A DNA stretch of 64,000 nucleotides. Source: Nicotiana tabacum (Eukaryota > Streptophyta > Magnoliopsida > Solanales > Solanaceae). The stretch is taken from NCBI RefSeq assembly GCF_000715075.1, contig NC_134084.1:102714411-102778410 (forward strand), given 5' to 3'. The translations under genes were made by a program, and so were the position numbers. The notes below the pieces were generated by a model, which saw nothing but the letters and a program-made list of their open reading frames with translations, did not search any database and was not told the DNA's origin. Below, in pieces: positions 35,846-47,874 of the stretch (the first letter of the stretch is position 1; every line of letters starts with the position of its first letter).

Positions 35846-36443
35846 GAAGTTTTGGTAGCTGGGACTACCGGGAAGCTGTGATTTCACTGTCACTGCTGCT
35901 GCTACTACTTGCTGAACTCCTTATTACACCAAAGTGAAAAATAAAAAAAACTAAACTAGCTAAGCCTATCAACTACGAGTTACAAGATTCATATCTATAA
36001 TCTCTTGAGGCTTGATCTTGGGTCCATCGGTTCTTGTTGTGGACTCCGATATGAATCTTGAGGCTCGTCAACTGTAGGTACTGATTCTTTCTCCAGCTTT
36101 GGGTCAAGGAAGGATATGTAAAGCTTGTGATTTCCACCATATCTTGAGTAGTCCGCATCCTTCTCCGTTTCAACCTTTGAGTTCACTTCTTTATTTTTGT
36201 TCTTTTTCTTCTTTTCTTTGTTCTGGATTGAGACTCATTCTTTTGGTCATCTCGAACCATGTGCCTCGAGGTCAGACCTGCTCAGACACCAAAACAAACA
36301 AACGAACAAAATTTTTCTGCCCTAGTTTTCACTAGGAAAATTTTGTGAGTTATTTGTAACTAAGATCTACACCTTTTTTTTCTTTTTTTTTTCTTTTTTT
36401 TTTGAAAGCGATAAAATGAGGATTGTGTGCCTTCAGGAGGAAG

Positions 36444-37222
36444 AGATTAGGGAATGGAGCCCTATATCTAGAAATCTCAACTCAGGCATTGGAGCCCTAA
36501 TGTTGGTAAAAAGGTGACTAGGGAATGGGGACCTATGTCTAAAAATCTCAACTCAGGGATTGGAGCCCTAATATTGGCAAAAAGGCGACTAGGGAATGGA
36601 GGCCCTATGTCTAAAATCTCAACTCAGGGATTGGAGCTCTGATGTTGGTAAAGAAAGGCGACTAAGGAATGGGGACCCTATGTCTGAAATCTCAACTCAG
36701 GGATTGGGGCCCTAATGTTGGTAAAAAGGCGACTAGGGAATGGAGGCCCTATGTCTAAAATTCTCAACTTAGGGATTGGAGCCCTAATGTTGGCAAAATG
36801 CGACTAGGAAATGGAGGCCCTATGTCTAAAATTCTCAACTCAGGGATTGGAGCTATAATGTTGGTAAAAAGGCGACTAGGGAATGGAGGCCCTATGTCTA
36901 AAATCTCAACTCAGGGATTGGAACCCTGATGTTGGTAAAGAAAGGCGACTAGGAATGGGGACCTCTGTCTAAAATCTCAACTCAGGGATTGGGGCCCTAA
37001 TGTTGGTAAAAAGGCGACTAGGGAATGGAGGCCCTATGTCTAAAATCTCAACTCAGGGATCGGATCCCTGATGTTGGCAAAAAGGCGACTAGAGAATGGA
37101 GGCCCTATGTCTAAAAATCTCAACTTAGGGATTGGAGCCCTAATGTGCAAAAGGCGACTAGGGAATGGAGGCCCTATGTCTAAAAATCTTAACTTAGGGA
37201 TTGGAGCCCTATGTTGGCAAAG
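36444..37222. repeat. Tandem array, about 70 bp x 11, in the 3' region of D
   Basis: Unit around GGCGACTAGGGAATGGAGGC followed by CCTATGTCTAAAATCTCAAC and TCAGGGATTGGAGCCC. Copies vary by small indels. Confidence 0.92.
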
Positions 37223-38534
37223 GTGTAAAAGAATGAGATTGGGGATTCTGAACTATCATTTTGTTCGGATTTTCTTCTTTTTCTTCTCTTTTTTTTTTCA
37301 TTTTCCTTTTTCATTTCTTTTTATTTCAATAAAATGCAGGAAAGAATTTTGGAGGAAAACTTTCCTTTTGGATTGATTGTTACTGCGAAGCTGTTTCTAG
37401 CTTTTGTGCAGCTTTTCTTTTCGATGCACTTGCTTTTGCACGGTTGCCTTGGGCTGCACCTGTTTCAATTTTAAATAAAGAAAAATTGTTAGTTTGAAAC
37501 GGTGGTTGGTTTTGTGGCCTTGATTGCCTCGATCACTTGATCTCGGCTCAACTCTTTTGGCGAGAACCTCCGCGGCTTGTTGGCTTTTCTGAAGATTGAT
37601 CTCTCTCCTAAAACCGAGGAACTCAACTTTCAAGATTTCTCATGATGGCTCGCCTGTATGGGTCTTTGGCCCTTTCACTTTATTCTGCCTCTAGGTGCTT
37701 TTGACTTTGGATTTCTTTTCATTTTCAATAACTTTGGTTTCAGAGCATCAGCCATCATGGCCAGTCGGGATCGTCTTGATGCACTCGCTGAGACTAGGTA
37801 CCTTTCTTTATCTTTTGTTAGGCAGAACCCTGTAAAGCCAGTCTTGCCACCTTTTCTTTGTATTAGTTTCGGAACAGAGGTAGACCGAAAGGGATTTAAG
37901 GAAAAGTAAACAAAGGACGAGAAAATAAATTTAAGGAGAAGTGTCCCTTTTGGGGAGGAACGAAGGACTTATCTGGGGTGCATGCACACTTCAATAAACA
38001 TGACATGCTTCTGGACTGGATACTTGATTTGCACAGCTATCCAACTTCTCATAAATCCATTGCGACCCGTGTTTTAAAATCGAGAACCCTGCCAGGACTT
38101 TTTCAATACTAATGGTGGTGAGGGTTTCTTCTTTTCGATCAATGGCGACCTTTGCGGGTTTTCGCCAATCGACCTATCTCATTTCTCTTCTCACTGTCGC
38201 CTTATAGTGCTCTTTACGAGTTTTCACAAATAAGACTCTCTCGTTTTTCATTTCTCTGCTTACCATCGCCTCATGGTGCCCGTGTGAGTTTTCACCAATA
38301 AGACTCTCTCATTTTATTTCTCTCATTTTTGATTGCATCGGATCCAAACAACTGTGTTCTCTGATTTTGAAAACCTTTCGCCGATTGATCAGAAGGACTT
38401 GAACAAGGTTTGGGGTAAAAAGAATTTGGATTGAATTACAACTTTGGAACCGTTCAGGCGGGATCATCCTCAAACCATTATAAAATCTGCCCCAGTTTCA
38501 CTTTTTGGGGAACTTTAAATTTTTACTTTGGTGT

Positions 38535-38597
38535 GACTGAACCCCAGAGAGAGGCTGCCTACGTATCCTTTTGGAATTAAGTCGAACGTAGTTCAGG
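38535..38597 (-). other. Conserved Tat stem motif, copy in D near integrase
   Basis: Arms CTACGT and ACGTAG (38586-38591 with 38559-38564) pair perfectly, with TTCC..GGATA between them. Confidence 0.7.
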
Positions 38598-38826
38598 GAA
38601 ATATTTTGTTTTTTTTTTCGTTTTCCTTTTTTTTTCTTTTCATCGTTTCATTTTCATTTTTTTTTATTTTCATTTTCTTTTTCTTCTTTTTTTTTCGAGT
38701 TCCAAAAAGGGTAATGAAAGAAAAGTAACTGGTTCAAAGGGTTAGCAAAAAGATTGGAGTGTTTTGGGGTAGCGATAATGAAAGTCTTCGTCATCCCAAT
38801 CGGATAGTGCTATTGCTGTAGAAGGA

Positions 38827-39240
38827 CTAGACATAGTACCTTTTGACTGCGTCTGCGTTCACAGCTGCCTCGGGATCATTTCCTTCAATATCTCCCAGAT
38901 ATAACGCTCATCTTGGTAATATCTTTCGGATAATGTATGGGCCTTTCCAGTTAGGAGCAAATTTTCCTTTTGCTTCCTGATGATGGGGAAGAATACGCCT
39001 TAAAACAAGTTGTCCCACTTCAAAATTTCTGGGCTGTACTTTCTTGTTGTAGGCACGGGCCATTCTTTGTTGGTACAACTGCCCGTGGCAGACTACGGCC
39101 ATTCGCTTTTCATCAATCAGGGTTAACTGTTCCAGACGGGCTTTGACCTACTCACTGTCTTCAATTTCAGCTTCAACAATGATCTGGAGAGAAGTGATTT
39201 CAACTTCTGCGGGTATTACGGCTTCGGTGCCAATATAAAG
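38827..39240 (-). pseudogene. Integrase C-terminus of element D (Tat type)
   Basis: Minus-strand reading: GTEAVIPAEVEITSLQIIVE, RLEQLTLIDEKRMAVVCHGQ, LYQQRMARAYNKKVQPRNFE, VGQLVLRRILPHHQEAKGKF, APNWKGPYIIRKILPR, with terminal DAVKRYYV and TAG at 38827-38829. This is the typical integrase end of Tat/Ogre-clade elements and has no chromodomain. Stops lie near 39150 (where Trp is usual) and 38908. The catalytic core is absent because the sequence switches at 39240. Confidence 0.85.
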
Positions 39241-39451
39241 AATGATTCAAGAAGGAATAATTGTGGTCCAAGGCAGTAATACCCCAAGTGTCACACGTAA
39301 TCCTCTACAGGTACATGACAACGCACAAATTGTTGGAGTGGTTGGCAATGACGAAGGGTTGGTCAAAGGAGTCAAGGAGCCACTTGGTGAAATTAATGAT
39401 ATTGAAGTTGGTAATGGTCTTGGTAATATTGATGTGGAACTCAGTGGCTAA
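39241..39451 (+). pseudogene. gag tail of the first E copy
   Basis: Frame MIQEGIIVVQGSNTPSVTR ending IDVELSG and a stop at 39449-39451. It is almost identical to 50226-50435. It begins abruptly where the D integrase stops; the junction shows AAAG shared by both sides. Confidence 0.8.
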
Positions 39452-40545
39452 GATGCCGAGCTTAGTAATTGGAAAGATGCTCCTTTCTTGGCTAGCCAGG
39501 GAGGAGTCTTGATGGTTCATTTTGTTGTCATTTCTGTTGTCTGGTTTATTTTAGGGTTGTAATCCGGACATTGTCTTGTGGCTCAAACCCTTCTATCCTT
39601 TTATTTTGCCTAGTTTGTTTAGTCGTAGTAGCTCGTTTAGTGTTGTCTAGGTTTGTTCCAGGGTTGTAACCCAGTTTAGTTTGCTTGTTTTGGTGTTCGA
39701 ACCCCTTCATCGTTTGCCTAATGCAATTTCTTGTTTTCTGTTATTTTTAGTCATTTCTGTTTAGTTCTCTTCTCCTTTTATAGTTCTCTTCTTGCTCGCT
39801 CTAGTGACATGACATGCACACATAATTCTAGGCCTAGTCTTAAAAGTTAGTTTACTCATGGAGCAATGAAGCAATTTTGAAGATTACTGGGGCATTTGAA
39901 GGAAATAAGTACATAATTTTGAGATCATTTGAAGCCCGAACTGTGTGAAACTGGGGCAGATAATTTGGGAAGTTAATAGGGTAACAAGAATTCGTCAAAA
40001 GAAGAGTGCATCCCGGAAGATTTGAAGCAAGCAACTTTGAGTTCAAGTGCATCTCAAGTTACAAGATAAAGTCACGAAAGTTGTCTCCGAATTGACGGAG
40101 GATATCCATTGTGAAAAGAGAATCACCCAACGAGGGTTCTGCACTTGACAAGGCGCTAAAGAAAAGTGGAAGGCATATCAGTAATACCAATGTCGCAGCT
40201 GCAAAAGAAATATTGTGCATGATGTTCAATTTTCATTTCAAGTTGAATGTGTTGCACTTGGCATTTTCAAGGATTGGGAGGCCATCTTTCAGTTACCCAA
40301 ACACTTATACCATTTGATACCATCTTGAGCCTGTACTAGTTTCTTGATCTCCCCTCTTTTGGAATCAAGTTAGAGTCATAGAAAAAAGGTTTATGTCCCA
40401 ATAGGTTTATTTGAAAAAGTTCATACCAAAAGAAAAATTCAAAAAAAAAAGAAAAGAAAAATAGAGATAAAAAAGGAAAAGAATGAAAAGAAAGAAAAGA
40501 GAAAAAGAAAGAAAAAGAAAAATAGCAACAACAAAAGTAATCTTG

Positions 40546-40609
40546 TGAACTACGTTTGACATGATTATTGTCACCACAAGATACGTAGCCAGCCTCACGG
40601 TTCGGTCAT
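40546..40609 (+). other. Conserved Tat stem motif, copy in the E 3' region
   Basis: Arms CTACGT (40550-40555) and ACGTAG (40583-40588), followed by GGTTCGGTC. Confidence 0.7.
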
Positions 40610-41447
40610 ACCAAATAAAATATTTCATAATCCCATAAAGTTGAGAGTGGGAGATTCAAAAAAAGAGAGAAAAAAAAAGAATCAAGTTCCCTTGTTTTAG
40701 AAATTGGGGCAAAGTGTTTATAATGGATTCAAAAAGTTATAAATAAGTTAACGCCATTGTCTTAGTTATTTAGAGCCTTTGCGATATCTTTTCTTTCTAC
40801 CCTTGTCCAAAAGCCACATTACAGTCCAAAAAAGACCTCCCGGATAATCTTTGAGAGTGCTGAGTTTAGACATGCCAAGGGTATATGATGTTTTACCATG
40901 GTTAATGCCTTATCATCTGCAGAATCAAAGGAAATAAGAAGAAAAAGAACAAAATGAGAGAGTCTTATTGGTGAAAACCTTCACCAGCACCATAAGGCGA
41001 CGGTGAGTCGAGAGAATAACAAAATGAGAGAGATTTGATGGTGAAAACCCTTCGGGCACTACAAGTTGAATAAGGATTGTGAATGAGATTGGATAATCGG
41101 AGCATTGAAGCCCAATTTCATGGTTTAGGGGTATAACAAGAGTTGAACATCAGACTTGCTTGACAGATTAGGCCACTTACTCCAAAGGTGCATGTCATGG
41201 TCATTAGAGTTGGTATCCACATCTGATAAGTTTCTACTTTGTAGTTTTCTTGTTAGGAGTCGTCTCGTTCCATTGTCCTTTACTCTGTTCCTTTTGTCTT
41301 GTTTACTTCCTCGTCTTGAGTCTGTTTGGTCAGAATAAGTGAGAAATGACTTCAAAATTTGCCACCAAGTTTCCAATTGCACAAAACGGGATCTGGCTAG
41401 CACATCAAAGTGGCATAAGCCAGGAAAGAACAATGTGTGCATGGAGT

Positions 41448-41920
41448 TGGTAACAATCAACATGCTTTGGGATCCATGTGAAATACAAAGGTTTGGTATA
41501 TATCAATTCATGAACAATGCAACAGATGGAGGGTGTTAGGTGAACGGATCAAAGGTATTTTCTGTGATAAGATTGACAAAGAAAGTGGTTAACCAGGGAC
41601 AAGCAAGATCTTCCAAGCAGAAATCAAAGTTATCATGGCAAGTGAAGGAGCAATAGACCGCAAGGCCAAGACCAGTGATTTAAGTCAAGAAGGAACAACA
41701 TACGTACTGAGTGGGTGGCAATTGACGTGCTTTGGGATTCATGTGAGACACAAAGGTTTGGTAAATATCAGTTCATGAACAATGCAACAGATAGAAGGTA
41801 TTGGGTCTGAACGGAGAAGAGGTATTTTCTGTGATACGGGTGACAAAAAAAGTGGTTAGTCAATAAACAAGTAAGGTATTCGAGTGGAAATCAAAGTTAT
41901 CATGGGAAGTGAAGGAGCAA
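41448..41920 (+). repeat. Direct duplication, two units of about 200 bp
   Basis: 41448-41655 and 41718-41920 share CTTTGGGATCCATGTGA (second copy GATTC), GTTCATGAACAATGCAACAG and AAATCAAAGTTATCATGG. Confidence 0.8.
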
Positions 41921-42059
41921 TCTCCCTAAAAGTTAAGGCCACAAACCAACCACCATATTTTTAAAACTGACAAGATTTTTCTTGATTTGAAACAGGGGAA
42001 GAAAATTTCATTTATTTCGAAGAAACCCTCCGTAAGGAAAAGAAAGCACCAAACAGGTT

Positions 42060-42530
42060 TTATCGTAAATTCTCAGGACCCTCCTGAAAAATGGGACCTA
42101 GTTTAAAATTCAAAACAATCATGAGTAGCAAAATCTAGCATAAATTTACCCCAAAGGAAAATAAATCGGCTTCAAAGTTTTCATGCTTGAGATAGGATTC
42201 AATTAAGAGTTTTCAGGACCCTCCTGAATAATGGGACTTAGTTTTAAGATTTCCATTAGATAACAAGATTTAGCGTAAGTTATGTTGTATGGTAGTATAA
42301 TTCAGCCGTAAAAGTTGTCACTCTTAAGATAAGACTTGATTTTTGATTTTTAGGGCCCTCCTGGATAACGGGATGTAGTTTTAAGACCCTCTTAGATAAC
42401 AAGGTTTAGTGGGAATCATACCTTTAGAAGATATAATTTAGATGTAAAGCTGTCATTTAACTAGGAGTTTTCAGGACCCTCCTAGATAATGAGATTTATC
42501 TTTCAAATTCATAGAGATATTTGGTGACAT
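42060..42530 (+). repeat. Degenerate array, about 130 bp x 4
   Basis: Each unit contains TTTTCAGGACCCTCCTGA then ATAATGGGACTTAGTTT, diverged between copies. Confidence 0.75.
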
Positions 42531-42644
42531 GATTCAATTAACACTCATAGATGCGTCCATCACCAAACTGGGGCAGGAAAATTTCTTTTGTTTTGTTTGT
42601 TTTGTTGTAATAAGGTTCAAAGGCAACAATTTCAGATGAATAGT

Positions 42645-43545
42645 AGAAGTTTTGTCAATCAGGCGCCCACCTGGAAAGCAAGGGAGTACAGTTCAAATGT
42701 TGTAATCAGGCACCTACCAGGAGAGCAAGGGAATACAATTGAAGTTTTGGCAATCAGTCGCCCACCTGGAGAGCAAGGGAATACAGTTCAAGTTTTGGCA
42801 ATCAGGCGCCCACCTGGAGAGCAAGGGAGTACAGTTCAAGTTTCGGCAGTCAGGCGCCCACCTAAAGAGCAAGGGAATACAGTTCAAGTTTTGGCAATCA
42901 GGAGACCACCTGGAGAGCAAGGGAATACAATTCAAGTTTTGGCAATCAGGCGCCCACCTGGAGAGTAAGGGAATACAGTTGAAATTTTGGCAATCAGGCG
43001 CCCACCTGGAGAGCAAGGGAATACAATTAAAGTTTTGGCAATCAGGCGCCCACCTAGAGAGCAAGGGAATCAGTTCAAGTTTTGACAATCAGGTGCCCAC
43101 CTGGAGAGCAAGGGAGTACAGTTTAAGTTTCGGCAATCATGCACCCACCTAGAGAGCAAGGGAATATAGTTGAAGTTTTGGCAATCAGGTGCCCACCTGG
43201 AGAGCAAGGGAATACAATTAAAGTTTTGGCAATCAGGAGCCCACCTAGAGAGCAAAGGAATACAGTTAAAGTTTTGGCAATCAGGCGCCCACCTGGAGAG
43301 CAAGGGAATACAGTTCAAGTTTTGGCAATCAAGCGCCCACCTGGAGAGCAAGGGAATATAGTTGAAGTTTCGGCAATCAGGCACCCACCTGGAGAGCAAG
43401 GGAATATAGTTGAAGTTTCGGCAATCAGGCGCCCACCTGGAGAGCAAGGGAATACGATTAAAGTTTTAGCAATCAGGCGCCCACCTAGAGAGCAAGGGAA
43501 TACAGTTCAAATTTTGGCAATCAGGCGCCCACCTGAAGAACAAAG
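42645..43545. repeat. Tandem array, 48 bp x about 19, in the 3' region of E
   Basis: Unit CAATCAGGCGCCCACCTGGA followed by GAGCAAGGGAATACAGTTCA and AGTTTTGG. Because 48 is a multiple of three, several frames on both strands stay open; these are artefacts of the repeat. Confidence 0.95.
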
Positions 43546-44144
43546 GGAAAGCAATTCAAGTTTCAAAGGAAGATAGCACAGATTTCAAGGGAAGGCAGTC
43601 CAAGTGTCGAAGGAAGACAGGTCGAGTATTGGCAATCAGGCATCTACCTGGAGAATAAAAGAATTCACTTTAGAATGCAATTCAAGTCAGCAACAAAAGA
43701 AGCTCGCGGCAAGAATGCGAATCAACAGTCCGAGGTGATCACAGAAGTTAGTCACCATAAAGGAAAAAACAAAAGAGAAAGGCAATAAGTTAATCCAAAT
43801 GCAGAAGTTGATGAAAGATGTGGGCTACTCAAGACATAGCCAAGTCACAAGCACTGCATGCCTGGTCCTGATCCAAAAAGCTGAAGAAGGATGAACTAGC
43901 ACCTGCAACTAGTAAGCGCAAGGTTCAAATCTAAAAGTCTGCATGAAGAACCACTCAAGACTCAAGATCAAGCTTCAGAAGACTTATAGATAGGAATCTT
44001 GTAACTCGTAGTTGACAGGCTTAGCTAGTCTTTTTTCATGTTTTGATTTTTGATGTAATAATAGGACTGTGGACCGGAACCTCGGCGGAACGGCACCTCG
44101 ACCGGCTCTCCACCTCGGTATACTCCATCATCTTACTAACCTCT

Positions 44145-44213
44145 GAACTACACGTGGCCTGATTCCTTTATAGCAAAGGATATGTAGGCAGCTCAGATAC
44201 CAGGGCTCGGTCA
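44145..44213 (+). other. Conserved Tat stem motif, copy before LTR E
   Basis: Arms CTACA (44148-44152) and TGTAG (44183-44187), with an inner hairpin CCTTT..AAAGG, followed by GGGCTCGGTC. Confidence 0.7.
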
Positions 44214-44308
44214 CATTCTCCTTTCTTTTAGCTTTTGGTTTTTTTAAATAAGGGTCGGGTCAGAAAACTTATCTAGTCGTTCTTTGTCTGAAAACTTTGC
44301 GTGTTTCC

Positions 44309-44325
44309 AGTCAAAGAGAAGCAGG
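44309..44325 (+). other. Polypurine tract before LTR E
   Basis: GTCAAAGAGAAGCAGG directly before the LTR. The corresponding tract of F reads GTCAAAGAGGGCAGC on the minus strand. Confidence 0.75.
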
Positions 44326-46475
44326 TATAGACATGTGATTTTTTACTCTCCCGAATATTTTTTATATTTTAGCTTGTTAATATTTAATTTAGGCCTAATA
44401 TCGCTATTTCAATTAATTTTGACTCTTTTACTTTATTTTATTTCAAGAAAATAAAAATTACAAAAAAAAATCATTAATATTTTGTAGTCATTTGTAATCT
44501 TGAAAATACCAAAAATAGTTTCGTTTTAATGGTCAGTCTTATTTTAATAGTTATTTTACTTAAGTAGGACTAATTAATAAATGAGATCGTATTTTAATCT
44601 CGTTCGCGAGGAAAGAGTAAAACTTGGGCGCGAACAACTCATCTTTAGGCCTAATTTTTGGACCTAATCCATAATTACCAAGCTCATAATTTCTAGGCCC
44701 ATACTCCTAACCTAATCCCTACCCCTGTATAATAGTACCTAATCCCTACATAGACCTACGCCTAAAAAATCCTGTTGAATCCGCCGTTTTCCAGAAGATT
44801 GGATTAAAAACCCAAAATCCAAAAGAGGGAGCTAACGAAAAGAAAGGAAAGGGCGACCAAAAGCTGACAGCCGCAATTGAGGATTGGGAGTCTGACTCCC
44901 ATCTTCTTTTTCCTTAAGAACAGAATGCTTCAGCAAACATTCCTTCTTCCCTGTTCCTCCAAAAATCCAACGACAAACCTCTATTTTCACCATGTAAAAG
45001 ATCTAAAAGAACTCAACCTTCCTCCACTATTTAAGCAACCTTCAAACTCCACCAAAAACTAATGAAAACTAACTCAAACAACTGAAATAGCAGCTGAAAA
45101 TCAGCTCAAATCCATCCTCAAAGCAGTCCTTAACTTCACCCAAAACCACTAAAAAAAAGCAAAAAAAATGCAGTCCTTTTCGCACAAAAGCAGTAGCATC
45201 GAGAGTGAATCGAGGTCGCCGAACAGCTTCTGCGTGAGTTCCAAACAAGGTTTTCCCGTTTGCAATTCTGGTCTTAAATCGATTTTAGGCCTAAGCTCTG
45301 TCGTCAGATCTCTAGTGTGAGTCAAAATCGATCGCTGTATGAGTTTTGCCGGAGGCTTGGTTCAACGAATAATCGTTATTTCAGTTGAGGTTCATTCTTT
45401 TTTACTGTTTCGCTCCTGATAAATTTTTTTTGTCAGTTGTCTTCTGATTTTTGCTGTTTTGTCCTATTAATTGTTGTGTTAGTATTTTTTTTGAATGTTG
45501 CACTGTTTTCTTTGTTTGGAAATTTCAATACGTTGGCTCTATCCCATTTTTGTGATTTATTTGGATTATAATTGTATGGGTGCAGAAGATAAAATTGTTC
45601 CATTAAATGGGTTGTGATTTTATGTAATCAAAAAAAATAGGATAAACCAATTATGTAATTGTTTTCTGACGTTTGCTTGATTTGTTGTTTTGGAGCATTT
45701 CTTAATTTACTCATTTGAAAATTGGTCCTCTGTTTAGTCCTATAGAACTTAGAAAATGAAATTAGATTGGTCTACTTAATTCTATTTGTGAATTTGATTC
45801 AAGTCCAGTAAGTCTTTTCTTTAAATAACATTTTTGGCTTATCTTCCATTTAATAAGTTAGCTCACTCCTTCCACAACTTCGTATCTATAATCTTTTGGC
45901 CTAACAACGAACCCCATTTATGGTAAGAATTATCAATCGTAGTTACTTTAGGCGCATTATTTTAATTTCCTTAAATTCGGGTGTGCATTTCATGTGACCC
46001 AACTCCAATTCTCAACAATGTTAAATAAAATGTGTCGTGGATCGCGGGTGCATTTTATGTTGCGCAGTTCAATGTGTATTTTAAATAACGTTGAATCTTC
46101 CTAAAAATAATTAAAAGCGGTTTAACAAAGTTAAAATATATCATAGGTTAAAAGATGTATTAAAATCAGCTAATAGGCCAACTATAATAGTTTAAGCGAC
46201 CGTGCTAGAACCACGGAACCCGGGAATGCCTAACACCTTCTCCCGGATTAATAGAATTCCTTACTTAGAATTTCTGGTTCTCAGACTTCAAAAGGAAAGT
46301 CGAATGTCCTCTATTTGGGATTTAAAATAAACCGGTAACTTGGAACACCAATTAAACTATTCCAAGTGGCGACTCTGAGAAATTAAATAAAATAATCTCA
46401 TTTCGAATAATGTCACTTAAATTGGAAAAACTCCCTTATACGCCCTTCCGGGGGTAGTGAAAAGGAGGTGTGACA
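44326..46475 (+). repeat. LTR of element E (2.15 kb)
   Basis: Begins TATAGACATGTGATTTT (TG mutated to TA) and ends GGAGGTGTGACA before the primer site. It has a polypurine tract on its left and a primer site on its right, so one LTR serves two internal regions. The last 0.6 kb resembles the reverse complement of the D and F LTR ends. A 61-codon frame at 44877 has no recognisable domain. Confidence 0.85.
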
Positions 46476-46479
46476 GCTC

Positions 46480-46497
46480 TGGCGACTCTGCTGGGGA
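46480..46497 (+). other. Primer binding site of element E
   Basis: TGGCGACTCTGCTGGGGA, the site type I associate with Tat/Ogre elements (tRNA-Arg is usually named; from memory). Confidence 0.85.
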
Positions 46498-47384
46498 CAA
46501 GAACCCAGAACTTCTGGTTCAGGGTTTAGAATTCGAGCTTAGAATAACTGTTATAGTTGGCTTTTATTTATTATCTGATTTTTATATGTTTGGCCCTAAT
46601 GTGCTAAATGTTGCTTTTTACCGCTTTGATATTGTTGGACTGCATATAAATTGTTGTGAAGCCCTCCTCTCTCTGAGTCTTCTAAATCATCTGGGAAGTG
46701 TGCACTTCATGTGACTTCTCTTCTGTTAGAGTCATTCCAATTTTAGAACGAGGTTCGAATAAGTTGCAAAGCCGGTGAATCTTCTGTATTCCCGGTACGC
46801 TGCCCCCTCGGCTCGAGCTGTCCGCTCGGGTAAGCCAGCTCTAGAACAAATAAACCTCGGTTTTTATGCCTAGAATAACATAGCCTCATGCCGGATCCCT
46901 AGTAGGAACGCTTGTTTGCATCACGTGCATTTGACTTTGGGGGCTCAACACAGGGGTTGGGTCCGTCTAGGATAGGTGCACCCAAAATAACAGACCATCT
47001 TGATGCATCCTATGTGCTACATGTTGCATTTCTTCAAGGGTAAAAGGGTCATTTGGCGGACCAATGATAGTTGAGGGCAAATGAAAAAAGGAAAAAATGA
47101 GAAAGAAAAGAGGTTGAAGTATAAAAACGAAGCAAGTGGGGCCCAGTTATAATTTTTTTGCACACTTTTTCAAAAAAAAAATTGAAAATGAAAAAATCCA
47201 AAAAAAAAGAGATTGCATTTTCCCCGTCATTTTTTTAAAAGAAAAGGAAAAAAAAAGAAAAGAAAATCCAAAAAGATGTTTACATGTTTCATCATTTTTT
47301 TTCAAAACAAAAGACAAAAAAATATTTTTTTTCTTCTCTGAATTTAGTTGTTATTTTTATTTCTTGCCCGTATCCAATTTGCCC

Positions 47385-47452
47385 GAACTACGCATACCTG
47401 ATTCTTGTCTTTCGGGGCGTGATACGTAGGCAACCCACATAGGGTCCGGTCT
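47385..47452 (+). other. Conserved Tat stem motif, E leader copy 1
   Basis: Arms CTACG (47388-47392) and CGTAG (47425-47429), with CTGATTC between and AGGGTCCGGTC after. Confidence 0.7.
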
Positions 47453-47874
47453 TCCTAGTAAATCTTAAGTTCTTGGCTTTGCGGGGTCTTAGTCAAATTT
47501 TGCACTTCTAGCCACCTTTTGGCTAAATAAGTTATTTTGCAAAAATAGCCTCAATCATGTCTTGCATGTGTCCAGTAGCGAGTGTTCTTGTCTCACATAG
47601 CGTTGGTTTAAAGTTTTCTCATACAGGTGTGGATTTACTTACCGGAATTTGAGCATGACAAACACCTCGGGACCATCCAGTCAGGATCATTCAAGAGTTG
47701 CTTAAGGGGATTTTTCTTTTTGTGCTTTGAGTCTGTTTTACTTTTTATGTTTGTTTTACCTTCAAGTTTTGTACAGTAATGTCGAGTCTTTTGTTATTGT
47801 ATTTACTATTTTCGTATTGAAAAAGTGTGTTATAAATCAAAGAACCAAGAAGAAATTTTGTGTTTTCACATTCC

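Larger units (their letters stand above)
35677..38826 (-). other. 3' untranslated region of element D
   Basis: About 3.1 kb with no recognisable coding. It holds a 70 bp tandem array (36444-37222), pyrimidine tracts (36370-36405, 38605-38700) and two copies of the conserved stem motif (35777-35845, 38535-38597). Two tandem copies of a segment around GAGTTTTCACAAATAAGACTC lie at about 38165-38340; the reverse complement of this segment also occurs in E near 40970-41060. Confidence 0.7.
31864..39240 (-). mobile_element. Element D: Tat/Ogre-like element, 3' part only
   Basis: Minus-strand element made of a 3' LTR (35663-31864), polypurine tract, a long 3' region with a tandem array, and the C-terminal end of integrase. 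It is inserted in the gag of C. The rest of pol is missing: at 39240 the sequence switches, in the middle of integrase, to plus-strand gag of element E. Confidence 0.85.
39452..44308 (+). other. 3' region of the first E copy
   Basis: About 4.9 kb without recognisable genes. It holds purine-rich tracts (40436-40530), two copies of the conserved stem motif (40546-40609, 44145-44213) and three repeat arrays annotated separately. Many short frames here are created by the arrays. Confidence 0.7.

Noticed and set aside
42588..43576. Overlapping 120-145 codon frames on both strands
   Set aside because: They are generated by a 48 bp tandem repeat whose length is a multiple of three; open in several frames at once.
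46457..46714. 85-codon frame across the LTR E end and primer site
   Set aside because: It overlaps LTR terminus and primer site, with no domain; unlikely to be coding.
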